From NCBI RefSeq assembly GCF_019890935.1, contig NZ_CP082333.1, positions 1,948,001 through 2,012,000 of the forward strand: a stretch of 64,000 nt of DNA, in the 5' to 3' direction. Source of the DNA: Exiguobacterium acetylicum. GTDB taxonomy: Bacteria > Bacillota > Bacilli > Exiguobacteriales > Exiguobacteriaceae. The position numbers and the translations under genes are program-made. Each line of letters begins with the position of its first letter. Position 1 is the stretch's first letter. The notes beneath the pieces were generated by a model. The model saw only the letters and a list, made by a program, of their open reading frames with translations, made no database searches and was not told the origin of the DNA. Positions 46,690-55,495 of the stretch are shown piece by piece.

Positions 46690-47430
46690 TCAGACGCCGC
46701 CAAATCGGCGTGTCCGTTGATTGTAATCTTCAATTGCTGCCAAGAAAGCATCCCGACGAAACTCTGGCCACAAGACATCTGTAAAATAAAACTCTGCGTA
46801 CGCCGCTTGCCAAAGTAAAAAGTTCGATAACCGTTGTTCGCCACTCGTTCGAATCACGAAATCGACATCGGTTACGGATCCTGTCATTAGCTCGCGCTCG
46901 ATCGTCTCCGGTGTAATCGCATCCGGTGACAATGTTCCTGCCTGAACCTGTGCGCCCAGTTTTTGCATGACTTGCACGAGTTCATCGCGTCCTCCATAAT
47001 TCAGAGCGAAAATCAGACGAAGTCCTGTATTGTGTTGCGTATCCAGTTTCGCTTGTTCCACTGCCTCACGTGTGAAATGAGGGAGGCGTGACACTTCTCC
47101 TGCTACCTCGACTTTGACATTTTGCGCGTCTAACTCTTTTAAATCCGACTCTAAAAATTGTGCCGGTAGCTTCATGAGAAAACTCACTTCTTCTTCCGGA
47201 CGCGTCCAATTCTCCGTCGAGAAGGCGTATAATGTCAGACTCTTAACGCCGAGTTCATTTGCAACCCGAACGACCTCACGAATCGATTTCATGCCTTCGC
47301 GATGTCCCATGATACGCGGAAGTCCGCGTTTTTGTGCCCATCTACCGTTTCCATCCATGATGATAGCGACGTGCTCAGGCACCCGGTCATAGGTTTCGGT
47401 TTCTTTCGTCTGATTCAACCATTGAAACAT
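46690..47430 (-). CDS. uppS: Undecaprenyl diphosphate synthase
   Basis: cis-Prenyltransferase of 246 aa making the C55 lipid carrier for wall polymers. It has HVAIIMDGNGRWAQKRGLPRIMGH near residue 25, the SLTLYAFSTENWTRP region, and DVDFVIRTSGEQRLSNFLLWQAAYAEFYF with the C-terminal aspartate and arginines. The ATG at 47430 has GAGGAGG eight bases upstream, which rules out the longer frame to 47451. A terminator separates it from frr. Confidence 0.95.
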   Translation of the reverse strand: MFQWLNQTKETETYDRVPEHVAIIMDGNGRWAQKRGLPRIMGHREGMKSIREVVRVANELGVKSLTLYAFSTENWTRPEEEVSFLMKLPAQFLESDLKELDAQNVKVEVAGEVSRLPHFTREAVEQAKLDTQHNTGLRLIFALNYGGRDELVQVMQKLGAQVQAGTLSPDAITPETIERELMTGSVTDVDFVIRTSGEQRLSNFLLWQAAYAEFYFTDVLWPEFRRDAFLAAIEDYNQRTRRFGGV

Positions 47431-47460
47431 CCGTACTTCCTCCTCTCTCAATTATGAAGA

Positions 47461-47490
47461 AAGGGACTCTTCGTGTGACAAAGAGTCCCC
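47461..47490 (-). terminator. Terminator after frr
   Basis: GGGACTCTT and AAGAGTCCC pair over nine bases, followed by TTTCTTC on the minus strand. Readthrough into uppS is needed if uppS has no promoter of its own; none was seen. Confidence 0.75.
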
Positions 47491-47509
47491 CCCATGACGA
47501 TCCGTCGCG

Positions 47510-48067
47510 TCATACTTCCATGATTTCTTGTTCTTTTTCCGTTGCTGTCTGATCAAGTTGTTTAACGAACTTGTCTGTCAACGTTTGAACATCTTCTGTG
47601 TATCCACGCAAATCATCTTCTGTCAATGCACCATCTTTTTCCTGTTTCTTTAACTGCTCGTTCGTATCACGACGAATGTTACGGAGGGCAACCTTACCTT
47701 CTTCCGTATACTTCTTGACGAGTTTGACGAGTTCCTTCCGGCGCTCTTCCGTTAGTGGTGGAATCGCAAGACGGATGACCGTACCATCAGATGATGGCGC
47801 AAGACCAAGATCAGCACGTTGAATCGCTTTTTCAATCTCGCTGACCATTGATTTATCCCATGGAGTGATCAAGATCAGACGTGCTTCTGGTGTGTTGACG
47901 TTCGCTACTTGATTGAGCGGTGTCGGTGCACCGTAGTATTCGACTTGAACGGGATCTAAAATCGCAACGTTCGCACGACCGGCGCGGAGTGTCGCAAGTT
48001 CTTTCTTAAGTGAAAGATGTGCTTTTTCCATCCGTTCTTCGGCTTGTTTTAAGATTTCTTTTGACAT
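47510..48067 (-). CDS. frr: Ribosome recycling factor
   Basis: A 185 aa factor that splits post-termination ribosomes with EF-G. The two-domain L-shape is visible as helical segments [38 protein letters not shown] and the C-terminal [36 protein letters not shown] precedes the ATG, one base after pyrH ends. Confidence 0.96.
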   Translation of the reverse strand: MSKEILKQAEERMEKAHLSLKKELATLRAGRANVAILDPVQVEYYGAPTPLNQVANVNTPEARLILITPWDKSMVSEIEKAIQRADLGLAPSSDGTVIRLAIPPLTEERRKELVKLVKKYTEEGKVALRNIRRDTNEQLKKQEKDGALTEDDLRGYTEDVQTLTDKFVKQLDQTATEKEQEIMEV

Positions 48068-48068
48068 A

Positions 48069-48788
48069 TTATTTCCCCCTTACGATTGTCCCGATTTCGT
48101 CACCGATGACGACACGTTTGATGTTACCTTCTTCCATCAACGAGAAGACGATGAGCGGGATGTCATTGTCCATACAAAGTGAAGTTGCTGTAGAATCCAT
48201 GACTTGAAGTCCATCCTTTAAGACATCCAAGTAAGAGAGCGTCTCGAATTTCTTCGCTTCTGGATCAACATTCGGGTCAGCTGAGTAGACACCATCGACG
48301 TTGTTTTTCGCCATCAAGATGACCTCTGCTTCAATTTCAGCTGCACGAAGAGCAGCTGTCGTATCTGTTGAGAAGTACGGGTTCCCTGTACCTGCTGCAA
48401 AGATGACAACGCGTCCTTTTTCGAGGTGACGCATCGCACGGCGGCGAATGTACGGTTCTGCTACTTGGCGCATCTCGATTGATGTTTGAACACGTGTTTC
48501 AACACCTACGTCTTCTAAGCTGTCTTGAAGCGCAAGCGAGTTCATGACTGTCGCTAACATCCCCATATAATCGGCGTTGGCCCGGTCCATCCCAAGTTCT
48601 GCACCTGTTTTGCCACGCCAAATGTTTCCAGCTCCGACAACGACCGCTACTTCAACGTTCAATTCAACTAATTCGCGAATCTGTTCCGAGATAGATTTGA
48701 CGATGACAGGATTGATCCCAAACCCTTGATCTCCTGCGAGCGCTTCTCCGCTCAATTTTAACACAATCCGGTTATATTTCGGTTGCAT
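48069..48788 (-). CDS. pyrH: UMP kinase
   Basis: Hexameric bacterial UMP kinase of 239 aa, converting UMP to UDP, with allosteric control by GTP and UTP in the family. Sequence marks are [14 protein letters not shown] at the start, [14 protein letters not shown], and [50 protein letters not shown] precedes the ATG. A terminator lies just upstream, after tsf, leaving only about 25 bases of leader. Confidence 0.96.
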   Translation of the reverse strand: MQPKYNRIVLKLSGEALAGDQGFGINPVIVKSISEQIRELVELNVEVAVVVGAGNIWRGKTGAELGMDRANADYMGMLATVMNSLALQDSLEDVGVETRVQTSIEMRQVAEPYIRRRAMRHLEKGRVVIFAAGTGNPYFSTDTTAALRAAEIEAEVILMAKNNVDGVYSADPNVDPEAKKFETLSYLDVLKDGLQVMDSTATSLCMDNDIPLIVFSLMEEGNIKRVVIGDEIGTIVRGK

Positions 48789-48814
48789 GACTATGTCCCC
48801 CTTGCTAAATTCCG

Positions 48815-48873
48815 TAAAAAAGGAACACGAACCACTTCCACACGAAAGTGGATTGAAGCATACGTGTTCCTTC
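48815..48873 (-). terminator. Terminator between tsf and pyrH
   Basis: GGAACACG and CGTGTTCC pair at the outside, with an inner CCACTTTC/GAAAGTGG-like stem, followed by CTTTTTT on the minus strand. Confidence 0.75.
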
Positions 48874-48899
48874 TCTTGTCATCAGGATCATCCCGATTC

Positions 48900-49781
48900 T
48901 TATTTTTTAAGTTGGTTCATAACTTCTTCAGCGAAGTTCTCTTCGCGTTTTTCCATACCTTCTCCAACTTCGAAGCGTACGAATGACACGACTTTACCGC
49001 CTTTAGATTCTACATATTTACCAACTTTGAAGTCTGGATCCTTGACGAACGTTTGATCGACGAGGCAGATTTCCTCGAAGAACTTGTTCATACGACCAAC
49101 GATCATTTTTTCAACGATGTTAGCTGGTTTTCCTTCGTTCAATGCTTGCTCAGTAAGGACTTTTTCTTCACGTGCTTTTTCTTCTTCTGTGACAGAAGTA
49201 CGGTCAACGTAAAGTGGACGTGCTGCTGCAATGTGCATTGCAACGTCTTTTGCAACTGTTTCGTCTGTCGTACCTTCGATGACGACGACTGAACCGATGC
49301 GTCCACCCATGTGGAGGTAAGAACCGAAGACTGCATCATCTGCTTTTGTGAAGAGCGCTACGCGACGGAGTGAGATTTTCTCTCCGATTGTTGAAGCTTC
49401 TTCAGAGATGTATGTGTCGATTGTTTTACCTGCTTCGTATTCAGAAGCAAGAGCAGCTTCTGCTGTCTCAGAACCGTTACGGAGAACAGCGTCTGCGATG
49501 TTTTGAACGAGTGTTTGGAAACGTTCGTTTTTCGCAACGAAGTCTGTTTCTGAGTTGATTTCGACGAGTGCCGCTTTGTTGCCGTCAACTGCAACTGCAG
49601 TCAACCCTTCAGCTGCAATACGATCGCCTTTTGCTGCTGCTTTAGCGATCCCTTTTTCACGCAAGAAATCTACTGCTGCGTTCATGTCACCGTCAGTTTC
49701 AACGAGTGCTTTTTTGCAGTCGAGCATACCTGCACCTGTTTTTTCACGAAGTTCTTTAACCATTGCTGCTGTAATAGCCAT
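48900..49781 (-). CDS. tsf: Elongation factor Ts
   Basis: Nucleotide exchange factor for EF-Tu, 293 aa. The N-terminal domain ([40 protein letters not shown]) and the core ([42 protein letters not shown]) match the family. It follows rpsB with a terminator-like hairpin between, and both probably share the rpsB promoter. Confidence 0.97.
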   Translation of the reverse strand: MAITAAMVKELREKTGAGMLDCKKALVETDGDMNAAVDFLREKGIAKAAAKGDRIAAEGLTAVAVDGNKAALVEINSETDFVAKNERFQTLVQNIADAVLRNGSETAEAALASEYEAGKTIDTYISEEASTIGEKISLRRVALFTKADDAVFGSYLHMGGRIGSVVVIEGTTDETVAKDVAMHIAAARPLYVDRTSVTEEEKAREEKVLTEQALNEGKPANIVEKMIVGRMNKFFEEICLVDQTFVKDPDFKVGKYVESKGGKVVSFVRFEVGEGMEKREENFAEEVMNQLKK

Positions 49782-49813
49782 TCGATATTCCTCCTTATAA
49801 CATCCTTAGTTTC

Positions 49814-49853
49814 AAAAAAAAGGTGATAAAAGGTCGATTCCCTTTATCACCTG
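49814..49853 (-). terminator. Hairpin/terminator between rpsB and tsf
   Basis: AGGTGATAAA and TTTATCACCT pair around an 11-12 base loop, with TTTTTTT after it on the minus strand. It probably lowers tsf output relative to rpsB. Confidence 0.75.
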
Positions 49854-49863
49854 GCATCACGAA

Positions 49864-50598
49864 TTACTCAGCGTCTGCTACTACTTCTTCAGTAGTTTCA
49901 GGTGCTACGTTATCTTCGCCTTGTTTAACTTCGAGGATTGCGTCAGCCATTTTACCAGTGAGCAATTTGACTGCACGGATCGCATCGTCGTTCGCTGGGA
50001 TGACGTAGTCGATTTCGTCTGGATCACAGTTAGTATCAACAATCGCAACGATTGGGATGTTGAGTTTGTGTGCTTCTGCAATCGCGATACGCTCTTTGCG
50101 TGGGTCAACGATGAAGAGTGCATCCGGAACGCCTGGCATATCTTTGATACCGCCGAGGAATTTCTCAAGACGAGTCATTTCTTTTTTAAGAATGATGACT
50201 TCTTTTTTAGGAAGAACTTCGAATGTACCGTTCTCTTCCATTTTTTCGAGTTGTTTCAAACGGTTGATACGTTTTTTGATTGTAGAGAAGTTCGTGAGAG
50301 TTCCACCCAACCAACGTTCGTTGATGAAGTATTGACCTGCACGGATCGCTTCTTCTTTCACAGTGTCTTGAGCTTGTTTTTTCGTACCAACGAAAAGAAC
50401 ATTTCCGCCTTCTGACGCTACTTCACGGATGAAGTTGTATGCTTCGTCTACTTTTTTGACCGTTTTTTGAAGGTCGATGATGTAGATTCCGTTCCGTTCT
50501 GTGAAGATGTATTTTGCCATTTTTGGGTTCCAACGGCGTGTTTGGTGACCGAAGTGTACACCAGCTTCTAACAATTGTTTCATCGAGATTACTGCCAT
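49864..50598 (-). CDS. rpsB: 30S ribosomal protein S2
   Basis: A 244 aa small-subunit protein. The start [46 protein letters not shown] and the middle ([47 protein letters not shown]) are standard. It has a long acidic C-terminus ([16 protein letters not shown]). A strong promoter lies upstream, at the end of the SwrB-like gene, so it is transcribed apart from the flagellar operon. Confidence 0.97.
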   Translation of the reverse strand: MAVISMKQLLEAGVHFGHQTRRWNPKMAKYIFTERNGIYIIDLQKTVKKVDEAYNFIREVASEGGNVLFVGTKKQAQDTVKEEAIRAGQYFINERWLGGTLTNFSTIKKRINRLKQLEKMEENGTFEVLPKKEVIILKKEMTRLEKFLGGIKDMPGVPDALFIVDPRKERIAIAEAHKLNIPIVAIVDTNCDPDEIDYVIPANDDAIRAVKLLTGKMADAILEVKQGEDNVAPETTEEVVADAE

Positions 50599-50648
50599 GA
50601 TGAATTCCTCCTTTTGGGTTTTGGATGTCCTCCGCGATGATCGTCTGT

Positions 50649-50679
50649 CCAGCTAACCTATTAAAGGCACCGCAGCTGG
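50649..50679 (-). promoter_or_regulatory. Hairpin in the rpsB leader
   Basis: CCAGCT and AGCTGG flank a 19-base loop with weak inner pairing, within the roughly 105-base leader. It could take part in S2 feedback control, but I do not recognise a known leader type. Confidence 0.35.
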
Positions 50680-50712
50680 CGATACATGCGTGCGTAATTA
50701 ACACCGTAGACT

Positions 50713-50741
50713 AATATAGCATAAAGATTACCGAGGGGCAA
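50713..50741 (-). promoter_or_regulatory. Promoter of rpsB-tsf
   Basis: -35 TTGCCC and -10 TATATT on the minus strand, 17 bases apart, with an extended TGC before the -10. It overlaps the last codons of the SwrB-like gene (stop at 50728). Confidence 0.65.
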
Positions 50742-51156
50742 CCTTCGTTTGATGAGAAAGTTTAGCAATCAAAGCAACCTCGCCCGTTCCCCGATTCAAA
50801 GACCGTGCAAGCGTCTCAAGATCCGTTCCTTCTCGTAGTGCCTGCTTGACATCCGTTAATGGTGGTTCTTTTGAAATGGATCGCTCGATTTCGACGGTTT
50901 CCGAGTTCTCGTATGTAGCCGCCTCCACCATCTGTGGAGACGCGTCCGGTACTTGATCAACCTGTTCGTTCGCTACATTTATGGATGTCTCCGTCATGGC
51001 GTTGACGTTCTCCATGAAATGTAATAGTACTTGTTCTGTCTCATTCTTTTCACGTTCCAACCGTGTAATTCGGTCTTTAAGCGCTGCCTGCTGGCGAAAT
51101 AATACCAGCAGCGCATAACACACTAAAGCAGCTAATAAAATATAAACGACAGTCAT
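50728..51156 (-). CDS. SwrB-like membrane-anchored protein
   Basis: A 142 aa protein with one N-terminal membrane segment (TVVYILLAALVCYALLVLF), then a coiled-coil stretch (RQQAALKDRITRLEREKNETEQVLLHFMEN), an acidic low-complexity middle, and a short helical C-terminus (LREGTDLETLARSLNRGTGEVALIAKL). The last part resembles a small helix-turn-helix. The position right after sigD is that of swrB (ylxL) in B. subtilis, which promotes flagellar export and swarming. Sequence divergence makes orthology probable but not certain. The ATG at 51156 has AAAGGAAG upstream. Confidence 0.7.
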   Translation of the reverse strand: MTVVYILLAALVCYALLVLFRQQAALKDRITRLEREKNETEQVLLHFMENVNAMTETSINVANEQVDQVPDASPQMVEAATYENSETVEIERSISKEPPLTDVKQALREGTDLETLARSLNRGTGEVALIAKLSHQTKVAPR

Positions 51157-51167
51157 AATTCTTCCTT

Positions 51168-51941
51168 TCACATGGCGACACGATCTGCTAAGTAGGCACT
51201 TCCGAGCGCATTCTTCAACTTACGAAGCGCTTTTGAATGGATTTGTGAAATACGGGAAGTCGAGAGCCCAAGGACTTCACCAATTTCAGTAAGCGTCAAT
51301 TCTTCATAATAAAACAACGAGACGACAAGTTGTTCTTTTTCGGATAACCCTTCGACTTCCTCTGCCAGTTTAGCAATCAACTCCCGCATTAATAACATAT
51401 CTTCCGGTGTAGCAGTATCTGGATCTAAATAGGAGACGGTCATCGCCTTCCCCTCATCCTGTAGCGTGACTGCTTCATCGATCGATAATACATTCGCAAA
51501 ATAGCTTTCTGCTAAAGCACCCTTGACCTCGTCCGGTGTCATGTCGACGATGGAAGAGACTTCGTCTAGTGTCGGCGTCCGTTGCAAAGATTGTTCAAGG
51601 ATCTCGACGGCTGCCTCGACCCGTTTTGCTTTTTCCCGTAAGGAACGTGGTAACCAATCGATTTTACGAAGCCCATCTAAAATAGCTCCTCGAATCCGAA
51701 AGGCGGCATACGTGTCGAATTTATTATTATGATTTTGATCGAATTTTTGAAGCGCATCGTACAATCCCATCATACCTAAACTTTTTAACTCGTCTCGATC
51801 GACACTTTTAGGCAACGTCGCACTTAAACGCTGAACGTGGTATTGAACAAGTGGTTCATAATTGTGAAGTAACAGGTCTGCCACCGCAATATCGCGTGTG
51901 GTCAGCCATCGATCCCAAAGTTGTTGTAATTCCTCACGCAT
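51168..51941 (-). CDS. sigD: Flagellar/motility RNA polymerase sigma factor SigD
   Basis: A 257 aa FliA/WhiG-type sigma factor for late flagellar and chemotaxis genes. Region 2 includes QYHVQRLSATLPKSVDRDELKSLGMMGLYDALQKFD and TYAAFRIRGAILDGLRKIDWLPRSLR; region 3 has LEQSLQRTPTLDEVSSIV; region 4 has LSEKEQLVVSLFYYEELTLTEIGEVLGLSTSRISQIHSKALRKLK. The start at 51941 has GAGGAGG seven bases upstream. It is the penultimate gene of the fla/che operon, where read distance governs its level in B. subtilis. Confidence 0.94.
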   Translation of the reverse strand: MREELQQLWDRWLTTRDIAVADLLLHNYEPLVQYHVQRLSATLPKSVDRDELKSLGMMGLYDALQKFDQNHNNKFDTYAAFRIRGAILDGLRKIDWLPRSLREKAKRVEAAVEILEQSLQRTPTLDEVSSIVDMTPDEVKGALAESYFANVLSIDEAVTLQDEGKAMTVSYLDPDTATPEDMLLMRELIAKLAEEVEGLSEKEQLVVSLFYYEELTLTEIGEVLGLSTSRISQIHSKALRKLKNALGSAYLADRVAM

Positions 51942-51954
51942 GACCATTCCTCCT

Positions 51955-52437
51955 CTAGATTTCCAGCGTCCCGACATTCACCGTCCGGATGACGAGACGC
52001 CCTGATTGTGAGTGGAACTCGATCGTTCGTCCATTCGTGCCGCCAACATCTTCGGCAACGAGTGGAATTTTGACTTGTTGAAGCATTGCTTTGACCGCAG
52101 CGATGTTTCGCTCGCCAATCCGCATTGATTCATGTTCATATTTAAATTGAAACATCTGAGCCCCACCCGCAATCTTCGCACGTAATCGGATGGCTCCACT
52201 TGCTCGTAATTCGCGGGCTACCTCTAGAATTGCCGTATCCGCGAACTTTCCGACTTCAAGCTCCCGATTCCGACTGATCGCTGAATCAGGCAACATGACA
52301 TGCGCCATACTCGATAACCCTCGTTCCTGGTCATAGATGACGACGCCTACGCACGATCCAAGACCCGCTGTCCGTAAAATGACGGGGCGTTTACTGATGG
52401 CGTACTCCGCAATGCCAATCCGTACGATTTCATCCAT
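51955..52437 (-). CDS. cheD: Chemoreceptor glutamine deamidase CheD
   Basis: A 160 aa cysteine-type amidase that deamidates receptor glutamines and, in Bacillus, enhances CheC phosphatase activity. The catalytic triad region is GLGSCVGVVIYDQ (cysteine at about 33) with the histidine in MAHVMLPD (about 49), preceded by the threonine in LRTAG. Its ATG overlaps the end of cheC, matching the known CheC-CheD interaction. Confidence 0.94.
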   Translation of the reverse strand: MDEIVRIGIAEYAISKRPVILRTAGLGSCVGVVIYDQERGLSSMAHVMLPDSAISRNRELEVGKFADTAILEVARELRASGAIRLRAKIAGGAQMFQFKYEHESMRIGERNIAAVKAMLQQVKIPLVAEDVGGTNGRTIEFHSQSGRLVIRTVNVGTLEI

Positions 52438-53038
52438 TCAAGTCCACACCCAATCGTTCGAAGACCGTCTGAAAGGCGTTCGCTTCAGGCAACAAAAGTA
52501 AATGTCCGGTCAAATCGTTTCCTGCACTAGACAAGTGCGTGTCGATATAGACAGCCATATTTCCTGGAGTCGTAGATTCAAGTAAGGCTACTTCAAGTAA
52601 CGCACCAACCATATCAAACGCTGATGCAGGAACACTGACATGTAACGATAAATCGAGCCAATCGGAGATAGCCCGAGCATATGCTCCTATTAAAATATTC
52701 CCAATTTCTTCCCAAGCAGAAACCCCCATTTCGTGGGAATCGGAAAAAAAGTGGAATTCCGTCTGCATCAATTGGCTAACGAGCTTCTCTGCATCACGAA
52801 GTGGCATCAAAAAAAGTAACGTTGCTTGAATATCGCCAGAAAAACGTAGCAATGCACCAGCGGTATACGTTTCCGCCCCACCACTTCGCTCGATGATCGT
52901 CGTGAAATCCTCAAGCTCAGCGGAAGGTACTTCGATCTCAATCGGTTGTCCAAGTAAGGTCGAAAGTGCTGTCGCTGCGTGACCAGCTCCAATGTTGCCG
53001 ACTTCCCGTAAAATGTCCCGTTCGTTTGGGTTAAGCAT
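52430..53038 (-). CDS. cheC: CheY-P phosphatase CheC
   Basis: A 202 aa protein that dephosphorylates CheY-P and cooperates with CheD. Two phosphatase motifs (E-x-x-N) are visible: ILREVGNIGAGHA (E12, N15) in the first half and WEEIGNILIGAYA in the second. The start at 53038 has GAGGA upstream; the longer frame to 53071 overlaps cheW. Both helices intact suggests an active enzyme rather than a FliY-only system. Confidence 0.93.
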   Translation of the reverse strand: MLNPNERDILREVGNIGAGHAATALSTLLGQPIEIEVPSAELEDFTTIIERSGGAETYTAGALLRFSGDIQATLLFLMPLRDAEKLVSQLMQTEFHFFSDSHEMGVSAWEEIGNILIGAYARAISDWLDLSLHVSVPASAFDMVGALLEVALLESTTPGNMAVYIDTHLSSAGNDLTGHLLLLPEANAFQTVFERLGVDLNG

Positions 53039-53459
53039 GAACGATGTCCTCAAATAAGCGATTCGGTTCAATCAGTGAGAACAATTGCTGATCACCTTTA
53101 GCGACCGCAGTCAAATAGGAGGCATCCTCCTGCTTTTGTTCACTGAGCGGCTCGATGCGAACATCCGTTGATTCGACGACTTCATTTGCCCGGTCGACGA
53201 TGAATCCAGCATCTCCATGCTCTAAAGTGGCGATGATGATGCGTGTCTCTTCTGTCTCTTCTGTTAACTCGAATCCAAGACGGGCGCGCAAATCAATCAC
53301 GGGTGTGACGACACCACGCAAATTGATGACTCCTTTGACATAAGATGCAGCGTTCGGAATCCGTGTGATCGGGATGAGTCGTTCGATTGAACGAACAGAC
53401 TGTACATCAATACCGTATGCATTATCTTCTAATTGAAAAACAACCCATTTTTGTTCCAT
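53031..53459 (-). CDS. cheW: Chemotaxis coupling protein CheW
   Basis: A 142 aa scaffold of SH3-like fold joining receptors to CheA. It has KWVVFQLEDNAYGIDVQSVRSIERL, ITRIPNAASYVKGVINLRGVVTPVIDLRARLG and GFIVDRANEVVE. The ATG at 53459 has GAGGGG upstream. It is between cheA and cheC, overlapping cheC's chosen start by eight bases. Confidence 0.94.
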   Translation of the reverse strand: MEQKWVVFQLEDNAYGIDVQSVRSIERLIPITRIPNAASYVKGVINLRGVVTPVIDLRARLGFELTEETEETRIIIATLEHGDAGFIVDRANEVVESTDVRIEPLSEQKQEDASYLTAVAKGDQQLFSLIEPNRLFEDIVHA

Positions 53460-53470
53460 CTTCGTTCCCC

Positions 53471-55474
53471 TCACTTCCGTAATAGTGCATTGCTGTCAAT
53501 GATCAACGCGACTTGTCCGTCTCCAAGAATCGTCGCGCCAGAAATGGCACGGATACCTTCTAGATAACTACCGAGTGGCTTCATGACGATTTCTTGTTGA
53601 CCGATCAATTCGGATACGATCAACCCTGCTAATTTTTCGCCACTCCGAACGACGACGACCGAATAGGCTTCTGCTTCATGCTGCGGCAATCCATACACTT
53701 CATTCAGCGAAATAAGTGGAACCAATTGTCCACGGAAATCAAATACTTTCTCCCGGTGCGCTTGCAGGATCGCTGATTTACGTAAGGATGTCGTCTCGAT
53801 GATGGCAGTGAGCGGAATCGCATACGTCTCTTGTCCGAGCTCAACGAGCATGGCTGAGATGATCGAAAGCGTTAATGGTAAACTGATACGGAAAATCGTT
53901 CCTTCTCCGCGGCGCGTCTCAACGAATACTTCTCCGCCTAATGATTCGATCTTCGATTTGACGACGTCGAGACCAACACCACGACCAGACAAGTCCGTGA
54001 CTTCTTCTGCCGTCGAGAAACCAGGTGCGAACAACAGCATCGAAGCCTCTTCGATCGTTAATTGCATCGCTTCTTCTTCCGTGATCAATCCTTTTTCAAT
54101 CGCAATCCGTGTGACACGTTCGTGATTGATACCTGCTCCATCATCTTCAATCTCGATGAAGACTCGGTTTCCTGAATGATAGGCACGAAGCGAAAGATTT
54201 CCTTCGACCGGTTTATTCGCTAAAATCCGTTCCGCTTTGTTTTCAATTCCATGATCGATCGCATTACGGATCAAGTGGACGAGTGGATCACCAATCTCAT
54301 CGATGACTGTCCGATCAAGTTCCGTCTCAGCACCTGTAATGTGTAGTTTGATATGTTTTCCGACATCCTTCGAAACGGAACGCACCATCCGCGGGAAGCG
54401 ATTGAACACTTGTTCGATCGGCATCATCCGTAACGTTAAAACGAGTGATTGTAATTCGTTCGTACCTCGTTTGATTCGTTCGACCGTATCTGTCAATTCC
54501 GGTGAGCTGACTTCTGCTGCAATGCGCTCCAATCGACCGCGGTCGATGATGAACTCTTCGAACAGGTTCATCAAACGATCGATTCGCTCGAGATTGACAC
54601 GAATCGTTTTCGAAGCGACAGGTGCAGATAGATCCGTCTGCTCTGGTGCTTCGGGTGAAGCTGTTGGTGCAGGTACTGATGTCGCAACCGGCACTTCCTG
54701 TGGAAGGGTGGATGTCGCTACCTCTGCTTCCGGTGTTGCTTCGAACACGTCCATCGTGACTGTTGCGACTTCTGATACAGAAGCAATCGCTTCTTGAATC
54801 GTCATCTGATCTTGTTGCGTCACGAACAGGACTGAGAACGTCGTCTCGAAATGCTCTTGCTCCAGTTCATCCGAGGTCGGATTCGACAAGATGACATCTC
54901 CGAGTTGCTGTAAACGATCAAACACCATGTAGACGCGTGCCGCTTTTAAGATGACATCCGCTGAAAGTTCGACTTTTACGATATACGCCTGATAACCGGA
55001 AGCAATGGATTGTTTGACGACTGCTTCCGAGTAGACATCACATTCGAATTTTTGCTCGGAAGATGAAGACGCAACTGGAATGATTCCGTCTTGATCGGGC
55101 CGAATGAACTGCTGTAATCGTCTTACTGTTTCCGTGACATCGAGTTTTCCTTTTCCACCGCGACTGATGTCTTCTACCATCGTCTCCAGTTGTTCGGCAG
55201 CAACGAAGAGGACATCGATCAATTCAGCTGTAGCAGGCTGTTTCTTCGATCTGACTAAATCAAGAGCGCTCTCCATCTCATGCGTTAAATCAGCAATCGC
55301 ATCATATCCCATCGTTCCTGCCATCCCTTTTAGCGTATGGGCAGAACGGAAAATTTGATCGATGACCGCTTCATCGTCTAATCGTTCTTCAAAAACCAAT
55401 AAACTTGTGTTAATCGCTTGTAAATGCTCCATCGACTCATCGAGGAACAACCCTACGTATTCATTTAAGTCCAT
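53471..55474 (-). CDS. cheA: Chemotaxis histidine kinase CheA
   Basis: A 667 aa cytoplasmic kinase. The domains run in order: HPt with phospho-His46 (RSAHTLKGMAGT), a response-regulator-binding region (about 160-245), a Pro/Ala/Thr-rich linker (250-285), dimerisation (295-355), ATPase with HLIRNAIDHGIE (N-box), DDGAGI (G1), FAPGFS and GRGVGLDVV, and the C-terminal CheW-like regulatory domain. AAGGAGGG precedes the ATG. cheB normally lies directly upstream in Bacillus; here only 21 bases separate cheA from flhG. Confidence 0.95.
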   Translation of the reverse strand: MDLNEYVGLFLDESMEHLQAINTSLLVFEERLDDEAVIDQIFRSAHTLKGMAGTMGYDAIADLTHEMESALDLVRSKKQPATAELIDVLFVAAEQLETMVEDISRGGKGKLDVTETVRRLQQFIRPDQDGIIPVASSSSEQKFECDVYSEAVVKQSIASGYQAYIVKVELSADVILKAARVYMVFDRLQQLGDVILSNPTSDELEQEHFETTFSVLFVTQQDQMTIQEAIASVSEVATVTMDVFEATPEAEVATSTLPQEVPVATSVPAPTASPEAPEQTDLSAPVASKTIRVNLERIDRLMNLFEEFIIDRGRLERIAAEVSSPELTDTVERIKRGTNELQSLVLTLRMMPIEQVFNRFPRMVRSVSKDVGKHIKLHITGAETELDRTVIDEIGDPLVHLIRNAIDHGIENKAERILANKPVEGNLSLRAYHSGNRVFIEIEDDGAGINHERVTRIAIEKGLITEEEAMQLTIEEASMLLFAPGFSTAEEVTDLSGRGVGLDVVKSKIESLGGEVFVETRRGEGTIFRISLPLTLSIISAMLVELGQETYAIPLTAIIETTSLRKSAILQAHREKVFDFRGQLVPLISLNEVYGLPQHEAEAYSVVVVRSGEKLAGLIVSELIGQQEIVMKPLGSYLEGIRAISGATILGDGQVALIIDSNALLRK

Positions 55475-55495
55475 GACTGATACCCTCCTTTAATC

